This document shows, in pieces, positions 26,250-34,135 of a DNA stretch of 44,903 bases. The position numbers were made by a program, and so were the translations under genes. Below the pieces are notes generated by a model. It saw only the letters and a list, made by a program, of their open reading frames with translations, was not told the DNA's origin and did not search any database. The stretch covers positions 1 through 44,903 of the forward strand of contig CAVFVJ010000037.1 of the NCBI GenBank assembly GCA_963626085.1, given 5' to 3'. Numbering within the stretch: position 1 is the first letter of the stretch; the number at the start of each line of letters is the position of its first letter. Source of the DNA: Colivivens sp963626085. GTDB taxonomy: Bacteria; Bacteroidota; Bacteroidia; Bacteroidales; Bacteroidaceae.

Positions 26250-26267
26250 ACCTGTATCTCTATTTGT

Positions 26268-28640
26268 CTACTGGAAAGCCTCGTCTATCTGATTTTCAGA
26301 CTCGTCCACCTCTTCATCCGACTGCACTTCCTCAAGTGACCTCAAGTCATCGAGTTTGTCGTAGCACGGGTCGAAATTCTCCGGCTCTACGAACTTCTGT
26401 TCCTGATTTATTCCGAACCGTCCGTCACGGTACACGTTGTTCATAAACTTCTGGTATACTGGCAGAGCAGCCCTCGCTCCTTGTCCGTAACCCATTGAAT
26501 CGAAGTGGATATCACGGTCATCACCGCCAACCCATACACCTACAACCAGTCGTGGGGTGAATCCCATGAACCATGAGTCGGCATGTGAGTTGGTCGTACC
26601 TGTCTTACCTCCCATGTCTGCGTGTATGGTGGAGCGCAACGCACGACCTGTTCCGCTGTTGATGACACCACGTAACATACTTACCATTTGGTAGGCGTTC
26701 TCTGGTGACAGTACCTCGTGGGTACGGGGTGTGAATGTGGCGATGACATTTCCGTCTGCATCCTCTATCTTGGACACGAGCAACGGTGCTGTGCGCAGAC
26801 CTTGGTTAGCAAAGGCAGTGTATCCACTCACCATCTCGCCCACACTGATGTCACATGTGCCGAGGCAAAGCGATAGGTCGGGGTTGATGGCCTGTGTCCT
26901 GATGCCGAACTGTCGCAACATGTTGATGAAGTTCTGCGGACGCAATTGGTTGATGAGTCGCGCACTTGCCTGGTTGCTTGATGATGCCAAGGCTGATGCC
27001 AGTGTACGACTGCCGCCCACACCACCGCGCGGAGACCATCCGCCTGCCGAGAATTGTGATGTGCTGATGGTGTCGCATGGTGTCCATCCGTTCAGTACCG
27101 CAAGTGAATAAAGGTATGGCTTGATGGTGGAACCAACCTGACGGCGTCCTCCACCCATCACGTTGTCGTACTGGAAGTACTTGAAGTTGAGTCCACCTAC
27201 ATATGCTTTCACATATCCAGTCTGTGGATCCATTGCCATCATGGCTGTACGCAGGAATTTCTTGTAATAGAGTATGGAGTCGCGTGGCGTCATTTCAGTC
27301 TCAACCTCTGTGCATGTGCCGTCCTTCTCGAACTTCACTACAGTCATACTCACTTTAGTATTGAAGGATTTCTCAATCTCTTCGTCTGTCGCCCCATACT
27401 GCTTCAGCATACGGTAACGTTCACTCTGTCGCATGGCACGGCTGACGAGTGAGTTCATCTTCGACTGACTCACCCCGATATAGGGGAAGGTGGGGTATCT
27501 ATGCTTGAGACCGTCAAATGCAGGCTGTAGGTATTTCGCAACATGGTCGCGTGCCGCACGTTCGGCATATTCCTGCATGCGAGTGTCGATGGTTGTGTAT
27601 ATCTTCAGACCGTCTATATAGATATTGTAGTGGTCACCGTTGTTCTTTTTGTTTTTCTTACACCATCCGTACAAGGGGTCAGTCTCCCATGCCAGTGAGT
27701 CATCGTAGTATCCCTGATAGTTCCACGAAGCATAGTCACTTCGTTTAGGTTCGTCAGCCATCATAATACGGCGTAGGTATTCACGCACATATGGAACTTT
27801 CCCCTCGTTCTGGTTCTGTATCTTGAAGTGTGTGATGTCAATTGGTTGTGCACTCGTTTCGTCGAGTGTTTCTTTGGAGATGTATCCAACCTTGTACATC
27901 TGTTGCAGGACAACATTGCGTCTGTTGCGGCATACCTCGTTGGCGCGTATGGGGTTGAAGTAAGACGGATTCTTGCACATGCCGACAAGGGTTGCACATT
28001 CGCTCAAGTTGAGATTGTACTGAGATTTCCCAAAATAAGTCATCGCTGCATTCTTGATTCCCACCGCGTTGTAGAGGAAGTCGAACTGATTAAGGTACAT
28101 TGCGATAATCTCTTCTTTGGTATAGTACTTCTCCAACTGTACCGCTATGTACCATTCGATGGGCTTCTGCATGAGTCTGCCACGGGTGGTCTGAGCCACG
28201 TCTGTGTACAACTGCTTGGCAAGCTGTTGGGTGATGGTACTACCTCCACCGGCAGACTTCTCGCCCATGATGAGACGTTTCACCACTGCACGTCCAAGTG
28301 CTCTTATATCGATTCCAGAATGCTCGTAGAATCGTTCGTCTTCGGTCGCCACAAGTGCCTTTACCAGATCTTCAGGAATGGAGTCGTATGGTACCATCAC
28401 TCGGTTTTGGCTTGCGTAACTCCATGTGCCGAGCAAAACGCCGTCATCGGAATAGATGCGTGACGCATATTTGTTGATTGGGTTTTGCAACTCTTCGATG
28501 TCGGGGATGTTACCGAACCATCCACGGGAGATGGAGAATACTGCTCCAATACCCATCAAAATTACACATAACACGAATATCCAAATCAGCATAACTCCTT
28601 TGGAGACACTGCCGTTCACTTGTTTCTGTCCTGTTTCCAT
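26268..28640 (-). CDS. class A penicillin-binding protein 1A
   Basis: Bifunctional peptidoglycan synthase anchored in the inner membrane (790 residues). A single membrane helix is at about residues 17-36. The GT51 transglycosylase domain has the catalytic Glu100 in ATEDERFYEHSGID and GGSTITQQLAKQLY. The transpeptidase domain has the acylated Ser in GSTIKPYLYS, SSNQAS as the second motif and KTGTTNSHADSWFMGF as the third. The C-terminal tail after the transpeptidase is acidic and low in complexity (DDLRSLEEVQSDEEVDESE). Both active sites are intact. Co-transcribed with kdsB. Confidence 0.95.
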   Translation of the reverse strand: METGQKQVNGSVSKGVMLIWIFVLCVILMGIGAVFSISRGWFGNIPDIEELQNPINKYASRIYSDDGVLLGTWSYASQNRVMVPYDSIPEDLVKALVATEDERFYEHSGIDIRALGRAVVKRLIMGEKSAGGGSTITQQLAKQLYTDVAQTTRGRLMQKPIEWYIAVQLEKYYTKEEIIAMYLNQFDFLYNAVGIKNAAMTYFGKSQYNLNLSECATLVGMCKNPSYFNPIRANEVCRNRRNVVLQQMYKVGYISKETLDETSAQPIDITHFKIQNQNEGKVPYVREYLRRIMMADEPKRSDYASWNYQGYYDDSLAWETDPLYGWCKKNKKNNGDHYNIYIDGLKIYTTIDTRMQEYAERAARDHVAKYLQPAFDGLKHRYPTFPYIGVSQSKMNSLVSRAMRQSERYRMLKQYGATDEEIEKSFNTKVSMTVVKFEKDGTCTEVETEMTPRDSILYYKKFLRTAMMAMDPQTGYVKAYVGGLNFKYFQYDNVMGGGRRQVGSTIKPYLYSLAVLNGWTPCDTISTSQFSAGGWSPRGGVGGSRTLASALASSSNQASARLINQLRPQNFINMLRQFGIRTQAINPDLSLCLGTCDISVGEMVSGYTAFANQGLRTAPLLVSKIEDADGNVIATFTPRTHEVLSPENAYQMVSMLRGVINSGTGRALRSTIHADMGGKTGTTNSHADSWFMGFTPRLVVGVWVGGDDRDIHFDSMGYGQGARAALPVYQKFMNNVYRDGRFGINQEQKFVEPENFDPCYDKLDDLRSLEEVQSDEEVDESENQIDEAFQ

Positions 28641-28687
28641 ATAGTTTCTTTAATAGTCTCTCACAGGGAGTGACTTTTATAATCATA

Positions 28688-28695
28688 CAAAGTTA
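28688..28695 (-). promoter_or_regulatory. Bacteroidota -7 box of the PBP1A-kdsB unit
   Basis: TAACTTTG on the minus strand, with TTG on that strand at 28712-28714 (16-bp spacing, shorter than usual), about 48 bases upstream of the PBP1A start codon. Confidence 0.55.
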
Positions 28696-28772
28696 CTGCA
28701 AATAATAACATCAAGACTTGTTTTATGCTGTTTTTTTTAGTCTTTACCAATCTCTTACTGCAAGGAAAACAG

Positions 28773-28780
28773 TATCTTTG
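28773..28780 (+). promoter_or_regulatory. Bacteroidota -7 box of ruvC
   Basis: TATCTTTG, 18 bases before the ruvC ATG at 28799. No perfect TTG at the usual -33 position. Confidence 0.6.
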
Positions 28781-28798
28781 TATTAAAAACAGATACAG

Positions 28799-29383
28799 AT
28801 GCCAAACAATACTGCAAGAGTGGAGAAGATTGTGATGGGGATTGACCCTGGTACGAATGTAATGGGATATGCTATCCTCAAGGTCCGTGGAAACAAAGCA
28901 GAGATGGTGGCGTTCGGCGTGATAGAACTGAAAAAATATGCCAGTCATTACCTCAAGTTGGGCAAGATATTCGAGAGGGTATTGAGCATTATTGATTCGT
29001 ACCATCCGGATGAACTGGCTATCGAGGCTCCGTTCTTTGGGAAGAACGTGCAGAGTATGCTGAAGTTGGGTAGGGCGCAAGGCGTTGCCATATGTGCTGC
29101 CATACAGCGTGACGTGCCTATATCCGAGTATGAACCAAAGAAGATAAAGATGGCAATCACAGGAAATGGATCTGCCTCGAAGCAGCAAGTGGCTGACATG
29201 CTTCAGCGTATGCTCAACATTAGTGATGATATAATGCATATCCAACTGGATGCTACCGATGCTTTGGCTGTAGCCTATTGCCATTTCATTCAGATGGGGA
29301 GGCCGACACCATCAGTAGGAAAGTCGTCGTGGGCAGACTTTGCAAAGAAAAACGCCAGTCGTATCAGTGGTGGCACCAAATGA
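28799..29383 (+). CDS. ruvC: crossover junction endodeoxyribonuclease RuvC
   Basis: Resolves Holliday junctions by paired nicks, working with RuvAB. The 194-residue protein has the RNase H-like fold with the four acidic catalytic residues visible: Asp16 (MGIDPGTNVMGYAIL), Glu76 (LAIEAPFFGKN), and Asp151 and Asp154 (LDATDALAVAYCH). The GRAQGVAICAA segment is typical. The ATG at 28799 adds 12 residues before the conserved first strand and fits the promoter position. It stands alone, divergent from PBP1A; a shared hairpin terminator follows. The 3' end of about 25 residues is basic and variable. Confidence 0.97.
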   Translation: MPNNTARVEKIVMGIDPGTNVMGYAILKVRGNKAEMVAFGVIELKKYASHYLKLGKIFERVLSIIDSYHPDELAIEAPFFGKNVQSMLKLGRAQGVAICAAIQRDVPISEYEPKKIKMAITGNGSASKQQVADMLQRMLNISDDIMHIQLDATDALAVAYCHFIQMGRPTPSVGKSSWADFAKKNASRISGGTK

Positions 29384-29396
29384 CGGTCTTTGAATC

Positions 29397-29434
29397 AAAA
29401 CAGGAGGAAGAACATCTCTGTTTCCCCTCCTGTT
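29397..29434 (-). terminator. intrinsic terminator for the HU-rng unit, possibly bidirectional
   Basis: Arms AACAGGAGG (29399-29407) and CCTCCTGTT (29426-29434). On the minus strand the stem is followed by TTTT, placed 66 bases after the RNase E/G stop. It also lies just after ruvC, so it may stop transcription from both sides. Confidence 0.65.
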
Positions 29435-29499
29435 CCAATATGTTGCTTTTTAGAATGTCCCCTGGCAGGACTGATGTCATTCCATCGTGCGAAGCCAGT

Positions 29500-31077
29500 C
29501 TAAGTAGTTGGTTCCACTTGTTCTTGCATATCGATTATGTCTCCTTTATTGTCTTTGAACTCGTATTGCAGGAATGCAAGAGCTTGACTCGGAGTAACCT
29601 TGAACCCAAATCCATACTTGAAGTGCCATTTCACCAGTAGGGAAGGAAATCCTTGATTGATATAAGCATGGACATATGGATGAACCAACAACTGGAACTT
29701 CTTCATTCCAAGATTGTTCGTGATGTAATCAATCTTATTCTCCAGCGATTCCGCAAAGAGGTATGATGACTTTATCACTCCCTTGCCGTGGCAAGTGGGG
29801 CAAGTCTCCTCTACATGTAGACTTATCGCTGGACGTACGCGTTGCCGCGTTATCTGCATAAGACAGAATTTGCTGAGAGGCAAGATATTGTGCTTTGCCC
29901 TATCATTGCGCATGAGTTCGCACATCCTCTCGTACAGTTTCTGACGGTGTTCGGCTTTGTCGAGGTCAATGAAGTCAATGACGATTATACCCCCGATGTC
30001 ACGCAATCGAAGCTGTCTTGCTATCTCCTCGGCCGCTCCCATGTCGACTTCAAAAGCATTGGCCTCCTGGCCAGTGACTCCTCTTGAGCGATTACCGCTG
30101 TTCACGTCGATGACGTGGAGTGCTTCTGTACTTTCGATAATCAGGTATGCGCCCTTTCTGTAGCTTACGGTTCTGCCGAATCCCGATTTGATTTGTTTGG
30201 TTACATCAAAATTGTCAAAGATGGGTATGTTGCCCTTATAGAGCTTGACAATGTTCTCTCTTTCAGGTGCGATGAGACTGACGTATTTCTTTACCTCCTT
30301 GTACACCTTTGGGTCGTTGACCTGTATTGACTCGTATGAAGGATTGAACAAATCGCGTAACATGGATACCGTACGCCCTGTTTCTTCATGTGCAAGCACA
30401 GGCAATGCCGTTGCCATCTGTACCTTGTTCAAGCAGTCGTTCCAACTTTCCAAAAGGATTGTCAGTTCCTTGTCGAGTTCTGCCACCCGTTTTCCTTCGG
30501 CTACAGTACGTACTATAACTCCAAAGTTCTTGGGCTTGATGCTTTGAATCAACTGCTTTAGTCTTGCGCGTTCTTCCGCACTCTTGATTTTGCTCGATAC
30601 ATTTACTTTGTCGGCAAACGGCATTAAGACAAGGTAGCGACCTGCAAAGGAAATCTCGCTGGTCAGTCGTGGACCTTTGGTGTTGATAGGTTCCTTTGTG
30701 ATCTGTACAAGTACTTCCTGTCCAACCTCAAGAATCTTTTCTATCTGTCCACTTTTGGGAAGCTCGGGCTGAAGTCCGAACTTCTCTACCTGTGGGAGTT
30801 TCTTTCGGTCGCTTGAAACCTGCTTAATGAATTTTTCTAGAGAGAGAAACTGTAAACCTAAATCTTGGTAATGAAGAAATGCTTCACGCTCATGACCGAC
30901 ATCAACAAAACATGCGTTAAGCCCTGGCATGATTTTCTTGACCCTGGCTGCATAGATGTTCCCAACGGAGTAATGAGTGCCTAATGATTCTTTTTGGAAC
31001 TCGACAAGCCTCTTGTCTTCAAGAAGAGCGATTGTCACCTCCTTGGGTTGTGAGTCGACTATAAGTTCGCTTGTCAT
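29500..31077 (-). CDS. rng: ribonuclease E/G family protein
   Basis: Endoribonuclease for rRNA maturation and mRNA turnover (525 residues). An S1-type RNA-binding domain is inserted near the N-terminus (about residues 35-130, HYSVGNIYAARVKKIMPGLNACFVDVGHEREAFLH). The catalytic DNase I-like domain contains the metal-binding motif GGIIVIDFIDLD, and the zinc-link is CPTCHGKG. The long C-terminal scaffold of proteobacterial RNase E is absent, so it resembles RNase G. Third gene of a unit with HU and the 29-residue protein, 20 bp after the latter. Confidence 0.94.
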   Translation of the reverse strand: MTSELIVDSQPKEVTIALLEDKRLVEFQKESLGTHYSVGNIYAARVKKIMPGLNACFVDVGHEREAFLHYQDLGLQFLSLEKFIKQVSSDRKKLPQVEKFGLQPELPKSGQIEKILEVGQEVLVQITKEPINTKGPRLTSEISFAGRYLVLMPFADKVNVSSKIKSAEERARLKQLIQSIKPKNFGVIVRTVAEGKRVAELDKELTILLESWNDCLNKVQMATALPVLAHEETGRTVSMLRDLFNPSYESIQVNDPKVYKEVKKYVSLIAPERENIVKLYKGNIPIFDNFDVTKQIKSGFGRTVSYRKGAYLIIESTEALHVIDVNSGNRSRGVTGQEANAFEVDMGAAEEIARQLRLRDIGGIIVIDFIDLDKAEHRQKLYERMCELMRNDRAKHNILPLSKFCLMQITRQRVRPAISLHVEETCPTCHGKGVIKSSYLFAESLENKIDYITNNLGMKKFQLLVHPYVHAYINQGFPSLLVKWHFKYGFGFKVTPSQALAFLQYEFKDNKGDIIDMQEQVEPTT

Positions 31078-31097
31078 TTCCTCATCGATTGTGAGAT

Positions 31098-31187
31098 TTA
31101 CTTGCTCTTATGACGATTCTTTCTCAGTCTCTTCTTACGTTTGTGTGTTGAGATCTTGTGTCTCTTCTTTTTCTTACCGTTTGGCAT
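31098..31187 (-). CDS. 29-residue highly basic protein, AURKAIP1/COX24 (mS38-like) family
   Basis: Frame of 29 codons and a stop between HU and RNase E/G, too short for usual length cut-offs. The protein begins MPNGKKKKRHKIS and continues THKRKKRLRKNRHKSK; more than half the residues are Lys, Arg or His. I recognise it as the tiny Bacteroidota protein annotated as AURKAIP1/COX24 domain, related to the C-terminus of mitochondrial ribosomal protein mS38, so a ribosome-bound role is likely but inferred. It sits 37 bp after HU and 20 bp before rng on the same strand. The ATG is the only start that gives the family N-terminus. Confidence 0.85.
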   Translation of the reverse strand: MPNGKKKKRHKISTHKRKKRLRKNRHKSK

Positions 31188-31224
31188 AGTCCTTGAAATT
31201 TAAATGTTTATAAATTGAATGGTT

Positions 31225-31497
31225 TTACTTTATTGTCTCTGAGAATGTCTTTGATGGCTTGAATGCCGGAATCTTGTGCTCAGGAATTATCATTGATGTG
31301 TTCTTTGAGATGTTACGGGCAACCTTCTGCTTGCGTGTCTTGAGTATGAAGGAACCGAAACCGCGGAGGAACACTTCTTCATTGTTTGCTAAACTGTCTT
31401 TTACTGTAGACATGAAAGCCTCGACAACCTGTAGCGCTGTTGTCTTGTCGACTCCTGTCTCAGCCGAAATCTTCAATACGATGTCTGCTTTAGTCAT
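31225..31497 (-). CDS. HU/IHF-family DNA-binding protein
   Basis: Small nucleoid protein that bends DNA as a dimer (90 residues). The whole HU fold is visible: N-terminal helices (MTKADIVLKISAETGVDKT), the core VFLRGFGSFILKTRKQKVARN with the typical GFGSF turn, the DNA-contacting arm (NISKNTSMIIPEHKIPAFKPS) and a final short helix. The arm carries the proline at the usual place before A-F-K-P. First gene of the unit HU - 29-residue protein - rng. HU and IHF subunits cannot be told apart here. Bacteroidota genomes commonly encode several members. Confidence 0.95.
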   Translation of the reverse strand: MTKADIVLKISAETGVDKTTALQVVEAFMSTVKDSLANNEEVFLRGFGSFILKTRKQKVARNISKNTSMIIPEHKIPAFKPSKTFSETIK

Positions 31498-31580
31498 TGT
31501 TTTATCGTTTAATTCAGTTAATATTAAGATATTCGCTGCTTGGGTAGGGGGAATTACCGCTTTTGGCTGCGAACAAGATG

Positions 31581-31588
31581 CAAATTTA
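31581..31588 (-). promoter_or_regulatory. Bacteroidota -7 box of the HU unit
   Basis: TAAATTTG on the minus strand, about 83 bases before the HU start codon. The spacing to the nearest TTG is short. Confidence 0.5.
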
Positions 31589-31686
31589 GTATATTATCGC
31601 CAAACCGAAAAATTTTTTCTTGGTTTTTGTCTGTAAAAATGTGAGAAACAACTGAATAGTGTTTTGTTTGTAATGTGAAAGGCGAC

Positions 31687-32460
31687 TTAATAGATTTCAT
31701 TCAGTATTTTTGCGAGTCGTATCCCACCTTTCTCCAACTGTTGCTCTATAATTGGTGCAGCCTTGGCTACATAATCGTAGGATATGGCAGTTCCTTCAGG
31801 TGTGTTCTCATATATTTGGGTGGCAAGTGCGAAGGTCTCCTTTGCCCAGTCGTCGAGTGTGCCTTGCTCCATGGCTTTCCTTGTCTTCTTGTCTGAGCGG
31901 TCAATTTGCTCTACCCACTCGCTTGTGCTCCACTTATGTGCGCTTTCCACTAGGTTGGTGTCCCATACGGAGTGCAGGTTCGCTGGTTGCTTGAAGAAGG
32001 TCACTTGCACCCTGTTGCCTCCGAGGTCGGTCTTGTGGCCCATGTGCATAGGCTGATGGAGGTCGCCCATGAGATGGATGACCATCTTCAAGGCGAGACG
32101 TTGTTCTTCCTCGGTCAACTCTCCACTCTTTAGTTTGCTTATCTGTTCTGTAAGAGCCGTGATGATGTCGCCTTTCTCGAACGGTGGCACATCATCGTAG
32201 GTCTGTCCGGCATCGATGTTCTTGTAGTGCCAGGTCTTCGAGTAAGCGTACTCGGGTGTGTTGCTGGCGTTGTCAAGCCAGTTGGCCCAGTAGACGATGC
32301 TCTTCCCTTCCAATAACTTGCTGATATGTCGGCGTGCCTTTCGTGTCAGATGCTTTTCTGCTATCGCACATGTGGTGTCATGACCTTTCTGTCCCCATGC
32401 CATACATTCGGTAGCTACGAGCAGGGCGGCTAAAAATGTGATTGTAATTCTGTGTGTCAT
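31687..32460 (-). CDS. secreted S1/P1-type nuclease
   Basis: Zinc-dependent single-strand nuclease/3'-nucleotidase family, exported to the periplasm or outside. From the ATG at 32460 the protein has 257 residues: signal peptide ending at ECMA, then the mature N-terminus WGQKGHD, whose Trp is the first zinc ligand in this family. Other ligand motifs are ANWLDN, WHYKNID, HLMGDLHQPMHMG and DLGGN. The frame is open up to 32631, but that part covers the terminator of the previous gene and the promoter (-7 at 32486-32493), so the inner start is used. It lies downstream of the TonB receptor-lipoprotein pair in the same direction, but is transcribed separately. Confidence 0.93.
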   Translation of the reverse strand: MTHRITITFLAALLVATECMAWGQKGHDTTCAIAEKHLTRKARRHISKLLEGKSIVYWANWLDNASNTPEYAYSKTWHYKNIDAGQTYDDVPPFEKGDIITALTEQISKLKSGELTEEEQRLALKMVIHLMGDLHQPMHMGHKTDLGGNRVQVTFFKQPANLHSVWDTNLVESAHKWSTSEWVEQIDRSDKKTRKAMEQGTLDDWAKETFALATQIYENTPEGTAISYDYVAKAAPIIEQQLEKGGIRLAKILNEIY

Positions 32461-32485
32461 TAGTCTGTTTCTATTTCTACTCTTG

Positions 32486-32493
32486 CAAAGGTA
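32486..32493 (-). promoter_or_regulatory. Bacteroidota -7 box of the S1/P1 nuclease gene
   Basis: TACCTTTG on the minus strand, 25 bases before the start codon at 32460, directly behind the terminator of the upstream lipoprotein gene. No -33 TTG at the usual distance. Confidence 0.65.
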
Positions 32494-32527
32494 CAACTTT
32501 TTGTGGAGTTGTAACGTCGCCAACCAT

Positions 32528-32565
32528 AAAAAAGAGGAGCGTGCCCTGATGGCACGCCCCTCCTT
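32528..32565 (-). terminator. strong intrinsic terminator after the OB/BACON lipoprotein gene
   Basis: On the minus strand a GC-rich stem (GGGGCGTGCC pairing GGCACGCTCC) is followed by CTTTTTT at 32528-32533. It separates the receptor-lipoprotein unit from the nuclease gene. Confidence 0.85.
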
Positions 32566-32593
32566 GAATGTTGATTGTGGGTTCTGTAGGTTG

Positions 32594-34117
32594 TCATTCT
32601 GCGGACTGGTGTGAGAAATAGATTCCTCCACAGAGTTCTACTGTTCCCTTATAAGTGTCCTTATAGCCGATGACTGTCAACTTGTCGCCCACCTTGATAC
32701 CTTTGGTCTCGATAAGGTTCTTCTTGTCTTCGCCTGAGGCTCCGTATCCAGGAGTGCATCCATAGACGTACACACGGTTTGTGCCGTCAGTGATGTACAG
32801 GTTGGCGTAAGTAGCGTTGGCGATTTCGTCAATCGTGCCTGTCAACTTATAGTATGTACTCTTTGAGTCTTCCTGATTCAAGAAATCAGCGAGGGAGATT
32901 TCGCTTACCTTTGTAGAACTCTCAAGTGTCGCACTCAGCAACTCCTGGGTAGTGCCGTAAGCACCCTTCTTGCCTACAAGCGTCACGATGTCGCCTTCGT
33001 TCAGTCCGAGATCTTGGAATCCACTCATGTTGTACACGTATGTCTCGCCTGAGTAGTCCTTGATATAGAAACGTCCCTTTTCTGCATTGTTGATGCTTGA
33101 GATGACAGCTGTGATACGGTAGAGTGCGTCACCTGGCTCAAGAGCGTTGAAGTCTGCGATATTGGTATCCACGATAGACCCTTCCTGCGATACCTTGACA
33201 CTAACGCTTGATGAGGTTGAACTGTTGGCGGAGCTGATTTTTACAGAACCTGTGCGTGCCGCGGCACTGTTCGCATCAACGGTGAAGGTGATTACAGCAG
33301 TGTCTGCTGGTGCAAGTTCAATCTTGGTAGGAACACCTGCCACATACTGCATGTCGGACACGTTAATCCAACTCTTGCACTCGTCTGGGATGCTGACGAA
33401 CACTCCGTTGCCTTTGTATGCAACCTTCACGTCGAATGTGTCACCGTCTTTCTTTACGGTAGGCTCTTCTGAGACTACTTTGACAAGTGACTTCTGGATG
33501 TTGACAACAGTTACGTTAACAAGTTCCACTGTTCCGTTGTATGTGGTCTTCGGTCCCTGTACCGTGACGATGTCTCCGGCTTCTATGCCGAGGCTGGCGA
33601 AGTTCTTCGAAGCTCCGTTGGCATCGAGAGTTCCGTAGATGTAAATCTCACCTGTCTCGTCTGTCAAGTACCAGTTGCCGTAAGTAGTGCTGGAGATGGT
33701 AGTGCATGTACCTGTAACGAGGTATGTCTTTCCGTCACCGCCAGCAATGACCTCTGCGCAGGTTGCCTCTGATGCTTCCAGTGAACCTTGCAGAACCTTT
33801 AGGAATTGTGTGTGTTTGCCTACCACAATCTTGAGTTCTTGCTGGCGTCCGCCTTCCACTTTCTCTGCGGAGAATGTGACCTGGTATTCACCGGCACTTC
33901 CGCTTGTGTTGGATACAGTCAACCAGTCTGGAACGTCTGTCAGTTCCCAGTCATCTGATGACTTTATATTGACTGTAGTGCTTCCTCCCTCTGCGGGTAT
34001 AGTGATGTATGTCTTGTCAATGGAGAAATTGTCCAGTGTCCCGATCTCATCATCTTCCGAACATCCGGCAAACATGAGGGTTGCCAGAAGTACTCCTAAT
34101 ATATACTTGAGTTTCAT
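32594..34117 (-). CDS. surface lipoprotein with BACON-like and three OB-fold-like modules
   Basis: Outer-membrane lipoprotein of 507 residues. The lipobox is LMFAGC with Cys19, followed by SEDDE, which fits the acidic lipoprotein export signal that places proteins on the Bacteroidota cell surface. Architecture by eye: BACON-like domain about 28-112 (ITIPAEGGSTTVNIKSSDDW), OB-like 130-208, BACON-like 215-312, OB-like 330-400 and OB-like 422-503. The three OB modules share a pattern: TGT(C/I)-(T/D)xI, then YITD/YLTD-G, then GDxxTVxGxK-xxYxGTxEL. Such folds often bind nucleic acid or oligosaccharide. It starts 18 bp after the TonB receptor stop and probably is its partner, in place of a SusD. 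Binding target is inferred only. Confidence 0.85.
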   Translation of the reverse strand: MKLKYILGVLLATLMFAGCSEDDEIGTLDNFSIDKTYITIPAEGGSTTVNIKSSDDWELTDVPDWLTVSNTSGSAGEYQVTFSAEKVEGGRQQELKIVVGKHTQFLKVLQGSLEASEATCAEVIAGGDGKTYLVTGTCTTISSTTYGNWYLTDETGEIYIYGTLDANGASKNFASLGIEAGDIVTVQGPKTTYNGTVELVNVTVVNIQKSLVKVVSEEPTVKKDGDTFDVKVAYKGNGVFVSIPDECKSWINVSDMQYVAGVPTKIELAPADTAVITFTVDANSAAARTGSVKISSANSSTSSSVSVKVSQEGSIVDTNIADFNALEPGDALYRITAVISSINNAEKGRFYIKDYSGETYVYNMSGFQDLGLNEGDIVTLVGKKGAYGTTQELLSATLESSTKVSEISLADFLNQEDSKSTYYKLTGTIDEIANATYANLYITDGTNRVYVYGCTPGYGASGEDKKNLIETKGIKVGDKLTVIGYKDTYKGTVELCGGIYFSHQSAE

Positions 34118-34135
34118 ATGTCTTGTGAAAGTTTA

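Noticed and set aside
32461..32631. N-terminal extension of the S1/P1 nuclease frame
   Set aside because: It spans the upstream gene's terminator and the nuclease promoter, and would bury the signal peptide in the interior.
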